7,613 nucleotides of DNA from Cyclobacteriaceae bacterium (GTDB lineage Bacteria > Bacteroidota > Bacteroidia > Cytophagales > Cyclobacteriaceae): positions 1 through 7,613 of the forward strand of contig JAUUZS010000193.1 in NCBI GenBank assembly GCA_030589835.1. The letters are read 5' to 3'. Numbering within the stretch: position 1 is the first letter of the stretch; the number at the start of each line of letters is the position of its first letter. The position numbers and the translations under genes were made by a program. This document shows, in pieces, positions 6,975 through 7,613 of this stretch. The notes under the pieces were generated by a model. The model was given only the letters and a program-made list of their open reading frames with translations. It did not search any database and was not told the origin of the DNA.

Positions 6975-7550
6975 GATTTCTTAAATACGTTGAGACAAGA
7001 CTAAAAATGATTCGTTTCTATTCCCGAATGCCAAAGCTAAAAAATGGTGCCCTGATGGTTTTGTAGCTCTTGTTGAATTCTATCTTAGTAACATTAAAAA
7101 TAAGCAAAAGAAATGTTTCGATAGAATTACCAATTCATTTATTAATAGCCAAATCTACTTAAAAAACATGAACTGTAAGAACAAGTTTTAAAATCTAATG
7201 CAAAGAATATGTACTTTTTTGTTATGGCACAATTATGAAGTTAAAAGTGCATACAATTAAAATGTTTTATACAAAATGGTTCTACCCTGAATTTAAAGAA
7301 AGATGATAAATAGTGTCAGAAGTCGGAAGACCGGAGACCGAAGTGATAAAAGGTAAAAATCCAATGCAGGAATAAGAAAAATTTACATTTGCTGATTTTG
7401 GAATTCTTTTCTTCCGACTCCTGACTTCGGATTTCCGGCTGTTGGGCCCAAGTTTTCCATTAAAATAACAGTAGAACCTACAAAATAAAAGCCAGGTTAA
7501 TGAACCGGTATCTAAATGTATGAATGATCTAATTTTATAAACTAAATATC
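6975..7550. other. Intergenic region, no supported gene
   Basis: This is about 575 bases of AT-rich sequence upstream of the norCB-like pair. The longest open stretches are short, lack good starts and have no recognisable protein content. The left end should contain the norC-like promoter, but I see no convincing -33/-7 elements. The right half holds a degenerate GAAGTCGGAAG-type repeat pair (7315-7440). A 38-codon stop-to-stop reading frame without ATG (7018-7134, minus strand) is discussed as a possible remnant. Confidence 0.6.
7315..7440. repeat. Interrupted inverted repeat of GAAGTCGGAAG-type sequence
   Basis: GTCAGAAGTCGGAAG at 7315-7329 is the inverse complement of CTTCCGACTCCTGAC at 7411-7425 with one mismatch, separated by 81 bases. 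The flanking blocks 7328-7344 and 7424-7440 are also similar in inverse orientation, with more differences. The unit is internally repetitive (GAAGTCGGAAGACCGGAGACCGAAGT). Purine-rich repeats of this kind are common in intergenic DNA of Bacteroidota. It stands out as more GC-rich than its surroundings. Confidence 0.65.
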
Positions 7551-7613
7551 TTATTCCCACCATTTTCTGTGCTTCCTTTTTATTTGACTTTTATCATATT
7601 CCGATGCTTTGAC
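7551..7613 (-). CDS. Possible C-terminal end of a gene entering from the right edge (partial)
   Basis: On the minus strand one frame is open from the window edge for 20 codons and ends with TAA at 7551-7553. The tail is basic and ends in KRKHRKWWE, which reads like a natural C-terminus, perhaps a cytoplasmic tail of a membrane protein. The other two minus-strand frames close earlier. No function can be assigned and 20 codons can be open by chance. If real, it lies upstream of the norCB-like pair on the same strand, about 575 bases away. Confidence 0.3.
   Translation of the reverse strand, partial: VKASEYDKSQIKRKHRKWWE

Noticed and set aside
7008..7067. 19-codon plus-strand ORF starting with ATG upstream of the norC-like gene
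   Set aside because: It is very short, has no Shine-Dalgarno and no recognisable content.
6975..7100. Search for an FNR/DNR or NsrR site upstream of the norC-like gene
   Set aside because: TAGTCTTG on the minus strand is close to a -7 element, but no matching -33 element lies at the right spacing and no TTGAT-N4-ATCAA palindrome is present.
7282..7563. 93-codon minus-strand reading frame across the repeat region
   Set aside because: Its middle is the translated GAAGTCGGAAG-type repeat, there is no recognisable domain, and composition is like that of chance frames in AT-rich DNA.
1..7613. CRISPR arrays, tRNA genes, insertion sequences
   Set aside because: No regularly spaced direct repeats, cloverleaf-like sequence or transposase reading frame was found.

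Overview
The window reads as a piece of a Bacteroidota chromosome, probably a free-living Cytophagales/Flavobacteriia-type organism. The DNA is AT-rich and most genes lack a Shine-Dalgarno sequence. It carries a GH2 lipoprotein enzyme next to a XylE-type sugar porter, and a small cytochrome c / heme-copper-oxidase pair that resembles the nitric oxide reductases annotated in this phylum. The assignment rests on gene content and style only; no rRNA or phylogenetic marker is present.

Left part (1-3036, minus strand): a two-gene carbohydrate operon. A sugar porter of the major facilitator superfamily (1642-3036, GTG start) is followed after 5 bases by a GH2-family glycoside hydrolase with a lipoprotein-like signal (1636 to the left edge, cut at its C-terminal side). 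The hydrolase would release sugar outside the inner membrane and the porter would import it. No SusC/SusD pair is visible.

Middle (3037-5287): a 260-base divergent spacer, then one plus-strand gene for a 600-residue protein of unknown function (3297-5099). It has its own Shine-Dalgarno sequence and a textbook intrinsic terminator (5124-5165), so it looks like a single-gene transcription unit. Its sequence suggests an FMN-type TIM barrel, distantly like nitronate monooxygenase or FabK, with a block of five cysteines near the C-terminal side. This is the best candidate for undescribed biology in the window.

Right part (5288-6974, minus strand): a norC-like membrane-anchored cytochrome c overlapping a norB-like 12-helix subunit by 8 bases. 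In the catalytic subunit the usual TM10 His-x-His is His-Ala-Met, an unusual predicted heme ligand set. No nitrite or nitrous oxide reductase gene is seen, so NO detoxification is a reasonable guess.

Right edge (6975-7613): mostly non-coding, with a degenerate GAAGTCGGAAG-type inverted repeat and possibly the last 20 codons of another minus-strand gene entering from the right.
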